From Chamaecyparis obtusa (Eukaryota; Streptophyta; Pinopsida; Cupressales; Cupressaceae): DNA of 64,000 nucleotides. Under the pieces are notes generated by a model, which saw only the letters and a list, made by a program, of their open reading frames with translations, did not search any database and had not been told where the DNA came from. The position numbers and the translations under genes were made by a program. This document shows, piece by piece, positions 21,800 to 33,189 of this stretch. Location: contig BSBK01001536.1 in NCBI GenBank assembly GCA_027943335.1, forward strand, positions 744,001 through 808,000, given 5' to 3'. Numbering within the stretch: the stretch's first letter is position 1; every line of letters begins with the position of its first letter.

Positions 21800-24540
21800 C
21801 TAAATTTGCCAATTCATCTTTGCGTCGTCATCATCATCCAATTTTGGTATTCCAGTTTCTTCATTGTTCTCTTCATTTTCATTTGTGCCTTCTTCACTCT
21901 GACCTCCGCTTCTATGACTCCCATCGCCACCAGTACTTGTCCCACTCGGACTCACTATCGGAGATTGGTTAATGGTGTTGCCCAACCCTCTTCTTTTGCA
22001 TCGTTTCTTCCAGATTTCCATTGCTTTTTGATAAGGAAAAGTATTGACATCATATCTCGATGTGTAGACCCTCAAGCATGTTTCCAAATTCTTGTCTATT
22101 TTGTTTCTTAGCTTTGATTTTAGGAAGCCCAAAGCACTGAAAACTCTCTCATCCTCCACTGAACCCAATATCATGGTCTGACATAGATCAGCAAGCTTGA
22201 AGAACTCTAAAATTTCTTCATGTAACATTGTGCTTTGTTTTAGTTCTGTCCAAAGCCTTGTTGTCGAGCCCTCATCGTGTGGGTTATGCATTAATTGATA
22301 TTGATGCCTCATAGTCCTTGCAAAAGTGCCTGATTGCCGTCTAAGAAGACCCTCATCTAAAATTCCATTGATTGTCACTCCATTGAATTCTATAGATTTG
22401 CAAAATTCCTTTATCAAAGTCATCAGCCTATTACGATAATCTTCCTTAGATTTTAAGGACCAATATTGAGGAAACACAATTGCCATGGCCTCAAGTAGTT
22501 GTTCATATGGGAATCAGGATCTTATTTCAGAGAAAACTTTATAGGCTATGTCCCTTGCATTACCTGCTATAGACTCGACGATCTTGGTAAACTCTTCCCT
22601 TGTAACTCTTGTAGCTCGCTTCTTTGGGGCACTGTAGTACATTGGTATCTAAAATCCTCTTACACAAACACATAAATCCCCATTTTCAATGATCTTTAAA
22701 TAATTATCAAGATTGTCCAAATCTGTTAGTTTTCACCAGTGATTAAATCTTTCATCGAATAAATTTAGGTCATTTCGATAGAGACTATCGAGGGCTCGAC
22801 ATGCCATTTTACGCAAGTGAGCATATTCTACAATATACATGGCTCTTTGCTGGGCTTTTTTCATAATGAACGTCATTTCTTCTAGCATGGGAAGAAGAGA
22901 TGCTAAAGTCAAAAGTGTCTCTATATTGCTTAACCTCCGAAGCAGGTCGCCACATCTTTGATTTTCTGCATTGTCCCAATTTTCATACATCAGTCCAATC
23001 AAAGATTGATATTCGGAAAAACTCAATGCGCTAGTCCATCCAAAGAGATCCATCTAGTATCAACATCTTTAAGAAGCTTGTTTCCATTGGTAATTCCATC
23101 AGCAAAGTGCTGAAATTCCCTAAAACGTTTGGGACTTCGACAAAAATATGAGTACAACTCTCTTACTAAATCTTCAACCTTGTTTACTAAAGGAAACTTC
23201 TTCACAACTCTAAAAGCAAGATCCATCATGTGGGCCATACAGTGAATGCCAACAACATATGGTGAACAAGAAGCCTGCATCTTTGTGCAAAGACCATTCC
23301 TTTGACCTTGCATTACTGAAACTCCATCCACTCCAACACAGATCAACTTCTTCTGTATTGTCAATTCATCCATACCTCCATATTCAATTAATTGGTTCTT
23401 TACTAATTGAAATAAAGTTTTTGATGTCACATTGTCCCTCAATTTTGCAACAATGAGTAGATGTGGTTGGCGGACATTATTCTGTACAGTATAAACATGC
23501 ATGCATACCCACGACGTATTATCTATTGTCGTAACTTTGTCTAAGGATAATGCAATAAAGGTTGACTCTTTTATTTTTCTCTGTACATCCTCTATTTCAA
23601 CCTGGGCAATACAACTTGCCAATTCCCATCCACTGTTTATTGACCAATGAGTGACAAGATAGTTAGGAACTTTTAGAAAGTGTAACAAACCACTCATTTC
23701 TGGATAGTCTGTCATTGGACGCCCTCTGCTCAAAATATGGAAAAAATTACTTAATTGGACAGCTTTTCCGCGATCTTCTACTTCACTTGCTTTTGCAAAA
23801 ATAGCATTAATAGAACCTTGAACTTCACCAGGCTTCGTCTTAAATTTCTAAAACAAATAATATTCCTTAGCATTCCTTTTATGTTGACATTGCTCCTTTG
23901 TTTTATATCTTACCATTTTTATTTCCTTTCCATCAACAGTTGAGGTTTCATAAACCTTACCAACATGTTTCTCTATGGTGTTTAGTTTAAGCTACAATCG
24001 CTTTTCCTTTTTATACTTCCAACTACAAATCGTACATCTTCATTCTACTGGCAGCTCACCTACAATTGGATTGTCCATGGGTTCAATGAATGGATACTTT
24101 GCTACCCAATCAAATTTAAATCTCCTCACCATCTCCCATTGATGATCAGTTTTTTCTTTTGATTTTCCTCTCCCTTTAGTGTTACTGTTAACTGAACCAT
24201 CATCATCACTGAAGTCGATCGCTTCATCTTGGTACTGGTTGTTGACTTGAAATTCTTCTTCAAGGTCATCTTCATCAGAGATATCAGGTTCCACAACTTT
24301 GTCACCAGATTTATTAGGCTCCCCAATTTGTTCATTAGACTCCTGTGTAGGTTGAGAACCTTGAAATTGTACAGGTTCCTCTGATGATGTACCTTCCTCA
24401 CTTTGACCAACACTATCGTGTTTGCCCATGCCAAAGTATGAAGATAAATTTATGCATTTTGTTGGCCTCAGGCTCTCTTGGACATCTCCACCTGCAATAG
24501 TCCTCTTCCTATTTAACTTTGACTGTGACATCTCTAACAA
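21800..24540 (-). pseudogene. hAT transposase, BED/TTF zinc-finger type
   Basis: Reading leftwards from the ATG at 24540: an acidic, Ser/Gln-rich N-terminus, then a zinc-finger region with CTIC (24025-24036) and a downstream His in EKHVGK (about 23965), as in TTF/BED fingers of hAT transposases. A 236-codon open part (23023-23733) holds the RNase H-like core: LSLDKV with the first candidate Asp, VGVDGVSVMQG with the second, and GIHCMAHMMDLAF with the conserved Cys/His pair. The inserted helical domain follows (22733-23053, shifted). The C-terminal part (21800-22486) has SVEDERVFSALGFLKSKLRN, the hAT dimerisation motif with the catalytic Glu. The resemblance is to the ZNF862-like group. Stops near 24045, 23994 and 23850 and shifts near 23040 and 22600 show decay. 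Confidence 0.88.
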
Positions 24541-24773
24541 ATTAAGGCTGCAAATAAAATTTTACTTGAATAAATTATAAGATACTACGGACTGGCAGTC
24601 ATTTGCTACCGATCGCAAATGCAATTGTGAGCTCAAAATCAACTAAATCTCTTGAAGTCTCCTTCTCTCTAGCATGTTTCAATAATGAAACTCATATCTC
24701 TTAAATAGACAACTACAAGTAAACTGTTTTCATATTAGCCATCAAATTTTGCCTCATAATCTCCATCGTCCAT
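24541..24773 (-). other. Upstream region of the hAT transposase
   Basis: About 230 bases between the transposase start and the subterminal motif array. It presumably holds the promoter, but I see no TATA box that I would call. Confidence 0.35.
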
Positions 24774-25205
24774 TTTGGCGAAGGGGCCGACAGTTGCTTA
24801 TGATTAACAAGTAATATTTGGTGAACCCGCGTATTTTCAAATAATTGACTGGGTGAATAGGGCGGGAATTTGGGACACGATTATGTATGATGCATGGCAA
24901 ATTGGGTCCTAGTGTAAATAAAAATTTTACTTGGGAGAATGGGCCTTTGGCGAATGTTGATCCTCGATGAAGACACCCAATTTAATTTGTGGTGAATAAC
25001 CTGACTACTGTAATAGAAATATGGGCGAAGAACCCGACTACCGTACTGATATTACGTAAAAATAGTGGTGAACAATCTGACCACTATATGAGCATTTTAT
25101 AAAATATGGGCGAACCGATCAACAACTATACGAGCATTTTATTCGCCAATTTCCTTCCGCCGATAGGCACATATTCACCAAATGGTGAATAATCGCCACT
25201 AAAAA
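24774..25205 (+). repeat. Right subterminal GGCGAA-type motif array
   Basis: About ten GGCGAA or GGTGAA copies over some 430 bases (for example in TTGGCGAAGG, TGGGCGAAGAAC, GGGCGAACCG). Inverted copies (TTCGCCAAT, ATCGCCACT) occur near the end itself. Same motif as at the left end but differently spaced, as expected for asymmetric hAT ends. Confidence 0.6.
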
Positions 25206-25220
25206 AAACCCTGCCAAGGA

Positions 25221-26890
25221 GGAGAACCTAAAAATCTTAGGGAAGTTGAACCTCTCCCTACTCCAATGGAAAATGTACCTACCTCTTCCAAAAAGAAATG
25301 GAAAATAAAAATTGATGAAGGAAATTCAGTTCTTGAGGATGAAAATGAACCCCAAAACCCTACAATTTCTAGAAATAAGAAAAAGAAGTCGACTCCTACA
25401 ACAAAGAGACTAAAGAAAACTATTAGAAAGAAAGCAGTATAGGTTACAAAGACCCCTTTGTGGAGAAGTTTCTGGATGAGAGAGAAAATTCCACATATTC
25501 CTCCAAATGGCTAATATGTTCCCTCGTATAAACCTATCATTGAACCCCACATTGATCAGATTTCTAATAGTTCCCCGGGACAAACAAATTTTTTAGACAA
25601 TTCCCAAAATTTGAATGAATCACTCAGTAATCAGCCTAAAAGTACTTACTAGGATCCACCTCAGCACAGAGTGATCCTGAGGAAATGCATCAAACAGTTC
25701 AGGAAGACAAGTACGAAGAACCTCAATTGGCTCAGCCATCAGCTCACTCTTGTTCTAAGAATGCTATTGCTCCCTTTAAAAGAACCTAGTTAACTGATTA
25801 TTTAGACCAAGCTTCTAATGAAAAGAAGAAGCCTCAACTTATAGAGTTTGGCCCACCTACTCTTCGGTCTATTCTTTTCAATTTGTATAATCAGTTTGTA
25901 TTTAAAAGGACTCTTTGGAAAGAAGAAAGAAAGAAAATGCAAAAAGAAATTGATGAGTAAAGGGAGGAAATAGAAGATTTGAAAGAATAAATACAAAGGC
26001 AGAAGCAAAAAAATGGACCATGCTTTAAAGCTGGCCGATTAGATTATTGCATGTAGGCATCCTCCCAGGGTCTATGCAATATTTTTAAAAGAATAATTTA
26101 TTTTGTTTCAGTTAATAATGACCATTAAATATAAAGAGTCAAAGTTTAAAACAACTCGATAATTCTATGGTCTCTACTAATCCCTTCCTACTTGGCAACA
26201 AAATCTACTTTGTGAACTTTAGCTCCATAATTTTATCAGTCCTGAAGAAACTGATTGGAATCCTCTAATTTATTTTGGAGATATACATCTAAAGGCCCTA
26301 ATGTCATGGATGCACAATGAAACTAATTATGACATGCAACTGGATGCTTACAGAGATCAGGAGAGATCATAAAAGTTACCCTTAAGGGCTGAAAGTAGTA
26401 AGCCTAATGTTTTACTAAGGGACTGGTTAAATCTCACTTATGGAAGGATAAAAGTAGAAACCATGGATAGAATTTTTTTTGTTAGAGAGAAAGTTTACAA
26501 AGAATATCAAGGAATGCCCTATTTTACCTTCCAGCAAGCCCTAGTAGGTGTTAGAAATAGATGGAGTAGGTTGTTGGAGGCTTTCAAGAAATCAGAGCCA
26601 TGTAGCCCTCTCAACCTTGAAGCAACAATGAACAAGGAACCCAAATACATGCAATTGGGAAGGAAAATTCAGTGTGAGCTCTGGTGTCCTTTGACATTTT
26701 AGCCACCAATGCTCATGTGTCCTTTGTATGATGTTAATGCTACAAAGATAGATCAGCTCCAGGAAGATTATAGGGTGGACTACTAGGAAAAGACCAAAGG
26801 ATTCTATTACACTTTCAAGAGCAAGAGAAGAGGAAAGAATAAAGTTGGGGAGTTCCGAGGAATAGCTAGGAAATGCAATTCTTGAGGACA
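25221..26890 (+). pseudogene. LTR-borne ORF, C-terminal part, after the hAT insertion
   Basis: Continues the frame split by the hAT. The basic region with KKKWKIK, RNKKKKSTP and TTKRLKK comes first, then decayed sequence with many stops, then a 79-codon open piece (26463-26702) with REKVYKEY and PLNLEATMN matching the left copy. It is more decayed than the left copy in the basic part and less in places downstream. No known domain. Confidence 0.45.
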
Positions 26891-27486
26891 AGCATTATGC
26901 TCGTAGGGGGAAGATGATGGGTCAATAATTTGTCTTTGTTTTATGATACTTTTATGCTCTGTTTCAAACATTTCTAAAACACTTGTTATGCATTTTCAGT
27001 ATTTGAACTTATGAACACACTATAAGTACAGTCAAACCGACAAAACCCATGGGTATATAATAGTTGATATACTTTGCCAAATATTATATATATTGTAGTA
27101 TTTCATATAATTGTTTGAATGTGTGTTCTAATATTTGGATTAGTTGAATGGTTAAATACTTGAAGATATGTATATGCTACTAACCTACCAGGCAAAGATG
27201 AGTGACTGAAGAATGGATCAACGAGCATATATGAAGAGCAAGGAAGACTCAGTCATGATAATGGAGAGTCATTATGATACCACGGGACATGTCTGATAAA
27301 TTGAAGGGAGAATCATTCCAGGAAATATAGGAACATGCTTATGCTATATTTTCTTTGTGATCAATGTTCTATTGAAGTGGTTATGCAACCTTTATGATAT
27401 TATGTCATGGACTATTGCACTTTCCTTTCTTTATGGCACAAATTAGTTAGAAATTATCTTTTTTTTTCAAATAAGCATCAATCCTC

Positions 27487-27494
27487 TATATAAA
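27487..27494 (+). promoter_or_regulatory. LTR TATA box, right copy
   Basis: CCTCTATATAAAGGGAGA, same as in the left copy. Transcription would start near 27520 and read to the LTR end at 28133 and beyond. Confidence 0.55.
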
Positions 27495-28133
27495 GGGAGA
27501 TGATGGTTACATAGAAAGTTAGTCCGATGGTTGCAGTATTGATATAATCTGAAGCAAAGTTACTTTTCCAGTTCTATGTGTTGTTTCATGATAATGTAAT
27601 TAGTTTTCTAGAAATACAATGAAGAAGTGATTTTGAGTTCCATTTTGTGTTGATAGCTAAAAGAAGCCGACCAAGGGGGCCCACTTGGAAGGTGGATTAG
27701 AGTATATTAGATTAAGTTGATTGAACATTTACAGCAGTTCAAGTAGAATTTATTATTCTTTCCTATATTGATATACATTGTGTATGTTCCTACAACACTT
27801 GCAGTAATAATCATTGTTAATGCTTTTGGGTTGACAGAATAGATTAATATTGAAGTTATAGTTGTTAGCACCATTTTCATTAGTAGACGTGTGTGTTTAC
27901 TTTCCTGCAGCAATAGTGTAAGTCTCTTTCATGTATTTTCCTTCATACAACTTAAGTAAAATGACTCCATGAGAGACTTGGTGCACAAACTGTGTTGTCC
28001 CATTTCAAGTATATGTCCCTAGGTTGACAATTTAAAATGCACTTCATGATATGGAAAATGATACTTAGTTTGAATATACTATTCCTACGAGAATCCATGG
28101 CATGATTATTATTACCTATTATGGGGTTGTTCA

Positions 28134-29280
28134 AGGAGCACACTTATAAATAAGGGATATCTTCAAGTGTTTAAGAAATTTAATCAATATAGGAATTATA
28201 ATGTTAATTTGAAGGTCCAATAAGCGTTAAGAGAGTGTGAAGTCAATGTGGAAACCCATACATACTAAAATGCAGCTAAAGCAAGCACCAAATTAAGGGT
28301 GCTAAAATTTTAGGATGGTACATTTATCCACCACTTTATCACTTTAGTAGGAGGATGGGTCCACCTCATGCTCAGGGTAAATTAGAGGAAATATAGAGAA
28401 AGATATGAAGGTCATGGAAAAACACAAGGAGATAAGATATCTCTAAGTTTAAGGACACGAGCCCCCAAACCCAGGATCATAACGTGTACATCCATATGAA
28501 AGGATACATAAAACAACAAAAGCATAAAGCTTACTGATATTCCAAGTCAACTAGTTGAATATACCTCACTAAAGAAAATGTCTCAACCACTAGCATCATG
28601 CTCATAAAGCCATGGCAAAAGCATAAGTGGTCACCTGAAAAGAGCAAGAGCACACATCAATGATAAGATAAGACTCCATGATTCAATCAAATAGAAAAGT
28701 GTGTTATGCTATGGAATCATGGAGGAGAGAATAAGATAACCATGGATGACATAGGCTAGACATTTGTGTTTCACTAGGTGATCCATGAGAGAGAAAGCAG
28801 AGAGAAGAGAGGGGGAAATGGTTTAGTAAATTGTGTTATGCTAATTCCGCCCATCAAAGAGAATGTAAAGGAGTTGATGGTCTAGCATATAAAAGTCAAA
28901 TCATGAAAATTTATGTAAATGAGAGGTTGAATGGTCTAGGAAGTCGTGTTATAATAGTCAACCTATGAAAATGATAGGTCAAATGGTCTAGAAATTTGTG
29001 TTATGTTATTCAACCAATCTTGAAAATGTGTAAAGGAGAGGGCAAATTGGCTAGCAAGTTGTATTATGCTAGTTCAACCAATCCTAAGGATAACCAAGGA
29101 AAGCATAATATGTAAGGTAATCTTCCAAAAATGTATAAAGGAGAGTGATCTAGACCTAGCAAGTTGTATTATGCTAGTATACTCTACCTGACAGGCTTAA
29201 AGTAAACAAAATATTTGTAAAAAAGAGGCCATATATGCCCCCCCTTAAGATCGAAAAGGAGGACTATTTTGACATCTTGA
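28134..29280. repeat. Degenerate repeats around a TTGTGTTATGCTA motif
   Basis: After the LTR end there is no coding sequence for about 1.1 kb. From 28690 to 29190 a block of the form AAGTTGTATTATGCTAGT plus CAACCAAT and a GTAAAGGAGAG string recurs about six times with irregular spacing of 55-115 bases. It looks like an old, eroded tandem array. The first 550 bases show nothing recognisable. Confidence 0.5.
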
Positions 29281-29574
29281 GGAGAAAAGAAACAAGGATA
29301 AAGCACCTTTAACACAAAGAAGGTTCACCAATAGAAAGTCAAAAGGAATTTTGACAAGAAGGCTACAAACAGAGTTTTCAATGAGGGAGATCTTTTTCTC
29401 AAGTGGGATGCAGATAAAGGTGAACCAGGAAAACACTCCAAGTTCGATGCTATTTTTAGTGGTCTATATATCATCACCAATTGCAAGGAGGACAATGTAT
29501 TCAAATTATCAAGGCCTAGTGGGGAATTTCTTCCAATCCCCGTGAATGGGATTTGCCTCAAACTCTGCTTCTAA
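29281..29574 (+). pseudogene. C-terminal end of a gypsy integrase
   Basis: Frame ending at TAA 29572-29574. The peptide from about 29347 has RNFDKKATNRVF, EGDLFLKWDADKGEPGKHSK, FDAIFSGLYII and a GEFLPIPVNGICLKLCF ending. This is the conserved integrase C-terminal domain of plant Ty3/gypsy polyproteins, in which the W and the VNG-LK ending are hallmarks. Two stops (29299-29301 and 29332-29334) precede it and the rest of pol is missing. The family differs from the element at 5800-12668, whose integrase ends differently. Confidence 0.8.
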
Positions 29575-32500
29575 ATGAGGGTTTGTTGATCTTGCACATA
29601 GTACAATAGTTTTTCTCTTTCTTTCCAATGATTACATGTGCACATGCTATTTCCCTCCTAGAGATAGAAATTTTTGGTGGTTTTTTGCCCTAGTTGCAAG
29701 ATAAAGAAATTATGTTGTTACTAGGGACTCTATACCCAATGGATACTTTAAGGCCATTGATCTTATGCTTAGCAGGAAAGCATCCCCTTTGTGTTGCTAG
29801 AAATGTTGGCATTTCATTCCACCCTTAGCCTACTGCTAATATAGGATTTGAGACAACTTCAATAGGCTAAAAAAATCTTTTGCATAATGGCCCTAAAGCC
29901 CTTTAGCCTCCATGTCTTAGTCCTTTTTTCCAATTTTCCATTTTTTAATGTATAAGTTGTAGTTCAAAATCATTTGTCAAAGTTTGACTCTAGCTCCAAA
30001 ACTATCATGGGGATACAACATCCAAGGAGGAACTTAGAATTAAGTTCGATTGGAAAAGTAAAAGGAGACATTAGTTCACGTGAAGTTGTCATACTTGACG
30101 GTTAATTCCAAAATGGGTGTAGAGGCTTGATGTTTAAGGTGGAACTTAAGTTTCCAAGAAAGCAACTAAGTAAGAAAAGGCTTCAGCTCAAAAGAGAAGT
30201 TTCAGACCTGATAGGTAGTTCCAAAACTCTTGTTGGATTCTAACATAAGAAATGGAACAATGAATTTTCAAAGTGAAAGCTAACAAAAAGTTGGCCCAGT
30301 AAGATCACTAAAGTTTCACTGGCTTGACCTCTTTTATTTGATTCGTTGATCGGCCCCTTATTCCAAGTCACTTGCTAAAGCCTTCACCTGGATCATCACA
30401 ACCACTAGACATAATTGCTAATGAAAACTTGTGATCTTGTGATGAACTATTATCAGTTAAAAGAGTTGTTAATCATATTATTGCAAGTAAGGAATGAAAA
30501 TTTACAGATAGCTTGCAAACATGCAAAATGACACCACATATCTTTCATAATGTTAAAAAAAGTGAATATCATGCCATCACAAGAAAATATGAAGTCAGCA
30601 TGAGACTAGGCACATTGTTGCAAGAGTATGTCATGTGTCTATTTGGGTCCCATGGTCTAAAGGAAAGAATGCAACTAGCACCATCGTAAAGGTTGGTGAT
30701 GTATGAAGATGTCAGGTCACGGTGTTGCGAGTGAATTCCATGTGTACAAGGTGGTTCATTGAAGAATAAGAGAAATACAACTCATATTATTGCAAGGGTT
30801 GTGACGTGTCTTGATTGTTAGTCCATGAAAATGAAAATACTTGACACGTAGCATGGCGCAACCAAGATTTCTTTTGATTGCATGACAGTTTTGTTGGAGC
30901 TCTAAATTTTGGACAAAATTTGGAGTCCTATATAGTGATAAAACCCTTAAAAAATGGCCTCTTAATTTCCATGCCAAATAATTAATGATGGAGTACATGA
31001 AATGGGATAAATAATTATATTAATTTTCAATTAAAAGTTGAGGGATTAAGAAAGGAAGCTTTGTGACAGGAACAATCAAAATTTTGTGATCAAAGCCTTC
31101 AGAAAATGTTGGAATTTTGACCTTCTACAAAGATGACGTCAACAGAGGCTAAAGATGGTCAAATTTTAAAAATCTAAAAAAAGACCCAGTTCGAGAAATC
31201 AAATTTCCTATCTCTAGTAAAAATCTTAGCTTTCCACGAGGTGTTTTGGTTTTTCGACCAGACCCAAATCTGAAAGTTAGGTAGTTATTTTTAAGTTAGT
31301 TTATTATTTTTTCAAAATGATTTGTAATAAGTGTTGTGTCTTTTCACCCTAAAGAGGTGTGAAAGCTACTCAAACACATATATATACATAATGTAAAATG
31401 TAGAGACAAGATAATAGAAGATATATTTTGATAGAATATAATTTGATAAACAATTGCAACTATGAACTCTTATGTGCCAGTTTTTCAACATCAATAAAGA
31501 TAAGTGTCATTTCTTTTTATTTGTGGTTATAAGTTATATGTTTCAATTAGTCTTTCAGATATTCTATTAAATAGAGTGTTTCACTGTGTTGAATTCCCTG
31601 AGTATCATAATTCAAAGTTAATATATACAACTCGAGTATCAATTGTATGGTCTATGAACTTTCCATTGTTCTTATCGATCTCTTAATTTGAGTTAAATTC
31701 GATAGGATTAGTTGTGTAAATTGATTTGAATTATAAGTCAAGTGGAAGCCTATGAAGTGGCAGTCTTGTCTTATTAAAGCAAGTTTTTAAAACCGTCTCT
31801 GATCGTATGTAGGATTGAAAGTTTTATGACTCTATAGCCCAAATATTTAGAAGGCACTGATCTAATCATTAATTGGAAACGGTTATATTAGTTCATTTAT
31901 AGTTTGTAGATCTTTAAATCATTATTTCAAAAGCATTACTTTTCAGTCCTTAGTATAATCCATTTTAGTCAAGTTTTATAGAATAGAGATTATTAGGAGA
32001 TTTGTGATTTCCTCAAAGGATCATTCACCACCTTTGGAGGAACTTGTTTCGTGTATGTAGTTGAGAAACACAAAGAATTTGATAGTTCAAAAGAGAATTT
32101 AGGCCTACCAACCTTGGCTTGATTAAGCTAGAATTGTAGAGGTATCATTATACCTGTTAGTTGGCCAAAAGCAAATCCATCATTTTTGGGCACCAACAAG
32201 TTTAACATTTCAACAAATCTAAATCAATAGTTCTTTTTGCCCCTACAAGAATCTTCTCTAACATCGTATTAATAGTGTAGGTATGCATAAGTCATCCAAT
32301 CCAAAAGAAAATCTATATTGATGGTGATGTTTTAAATTTGCATTATCATGAAGGGTTTCCTTGTGGTTCTCATTCATCCGGTCACATGAAAAGATCTTCA
32401 TCATCGACCAACACTCAAATTTGTGGCACAATTTCAATAGTCAAGATGAGGTTCTACCAAGCAAAGAGATCAAAATTCAATTCTCAACTACTTCCAATAA

Positions 32501-33189
32501 CAACCCCCCCTCCCCCAAAGATCTATCAACTTGGAACAACACCATTACTTGTCTTAGACACTATAGACGCTATTTCAAAACACTCTCCATGCCCATTCGT
32601 GATCTTCATGCATCTTTTCTTTGATAGAAAGAATAATCCATTGTATCTTGTTTCAAAGTCGTCTTACGTTTGATTTTCTAACATATTTTGGGATCTTCCA
32701 GATTCTGATATAGAATTTCATGTTTTTTGTAATTGTACACTTTTCCTTTCCCTACATTAATAAAATTATATGTTTTACCTCTTTCCAAGTTCAAATACCT
32801 TCAGCAAATTAATTTTCCTTGTTATTTGGTTGTATTTTCTGTATTTACAAGTTATATGACAATGTTGATATGTTGAACAAATCTTGTTTGTGAACTTGGT
32901 TCCTTGCAATATATCATTAAGTCCTAATCTTTGTATGATCTTAAGAGACTGATAAAGTAGAAAATTATGTAAGTTAGGGTACCTTTATTGATGTCTTGTG
33001 CAATTCCAAGAAAGGAAGATCAACATTCTTATCATGTGCATCATCCCCTTTACAAATTTGCAAGTCTTCTTCCCTTTTCTTCTACAGGATATTAGATTAG
33101 GTTAGCAATAGGTTCTTTAAGTGTTGGGTTGGTTCAACACTACACCCTAATTGGAAAATAAGTTGATCTTCTCTAGATACTCAACCTCA
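29575..33189. other. Noncoding, LTR-like tract downstream of the integrase remnant
   Basis: About 3.6 kb with no conserved coding sequence. The order, after an integrase end, makes part of it likely to be the 3' untranslated region and LTR of the same gypsy element. I could not find a matching second LTR or TG/CA ends, so I do not set boundaries. Short open frames at 32338-32673 and 32361-32624 overlap in different frames and carry no signature. Confidence 0.35.

Larger units (their letters stand above)
13935..25212. mobile_element. hAT DNA transposon, 11.28 kb, with passenger genes
   Basis: The element starts CAGGGATAAC and ends AAAAACCCTG, giving a short CAGGG terminal inverted repeat of hAT type. 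It is flanked by the 8-bp duplication CCAAGGAG (13927-13934 and 25213-25220). The empty site is visible in the left LTR copy near 4156-4167 (AGTTAAGGAG on the minus strand), which confirms the insertion. It encodes a BED/TTF-type hAT transposase (21800-24540, minus strand), a long G-patch/coiled-coil passenger gene (17656-21340, plus strand) and a smaller unrecognised ORF (16060-16622). Arrays of GGCGAA-like motifs occupy both subterminal regions. Typical plant hATs are 3-5 kb, so the size is unusual. All genes carry disabling mutations. Confidence 0.93.
12815..28133 (+). mobile_element. 4-kb gypsy LTR, right copy, opposite orientation, split by a hAT
   Basis: Plus-strand copy of the LTR at 1229-5294. 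The first part is 12815-13934. After the 11,278-bp hAT and its duplicated TSD the LTR resumes at 25221 and ends with GGGGTTGTTCA at 28133. The net length is about 4.03 kb, nearly equal to the left copy. No primer site or pol sequence follows at 28134, so this is either a solo LTR or half of an inverted duplication. The usual 5' TG is missing at the junction with the LTR tail. Confidence 0.75.

Noticed and set aside
28690..29190. CRISPR-like spaced repeats
   Set aside because: The repeats are imperfect, spacing is irregular (55-115 bases), and the DNA is eukaryotic.
32338..32673. 111-codon frame
   Set aside because: Overlaps another frame of 87 codons, has a proline run from a CCCCCC tract, and no motif.
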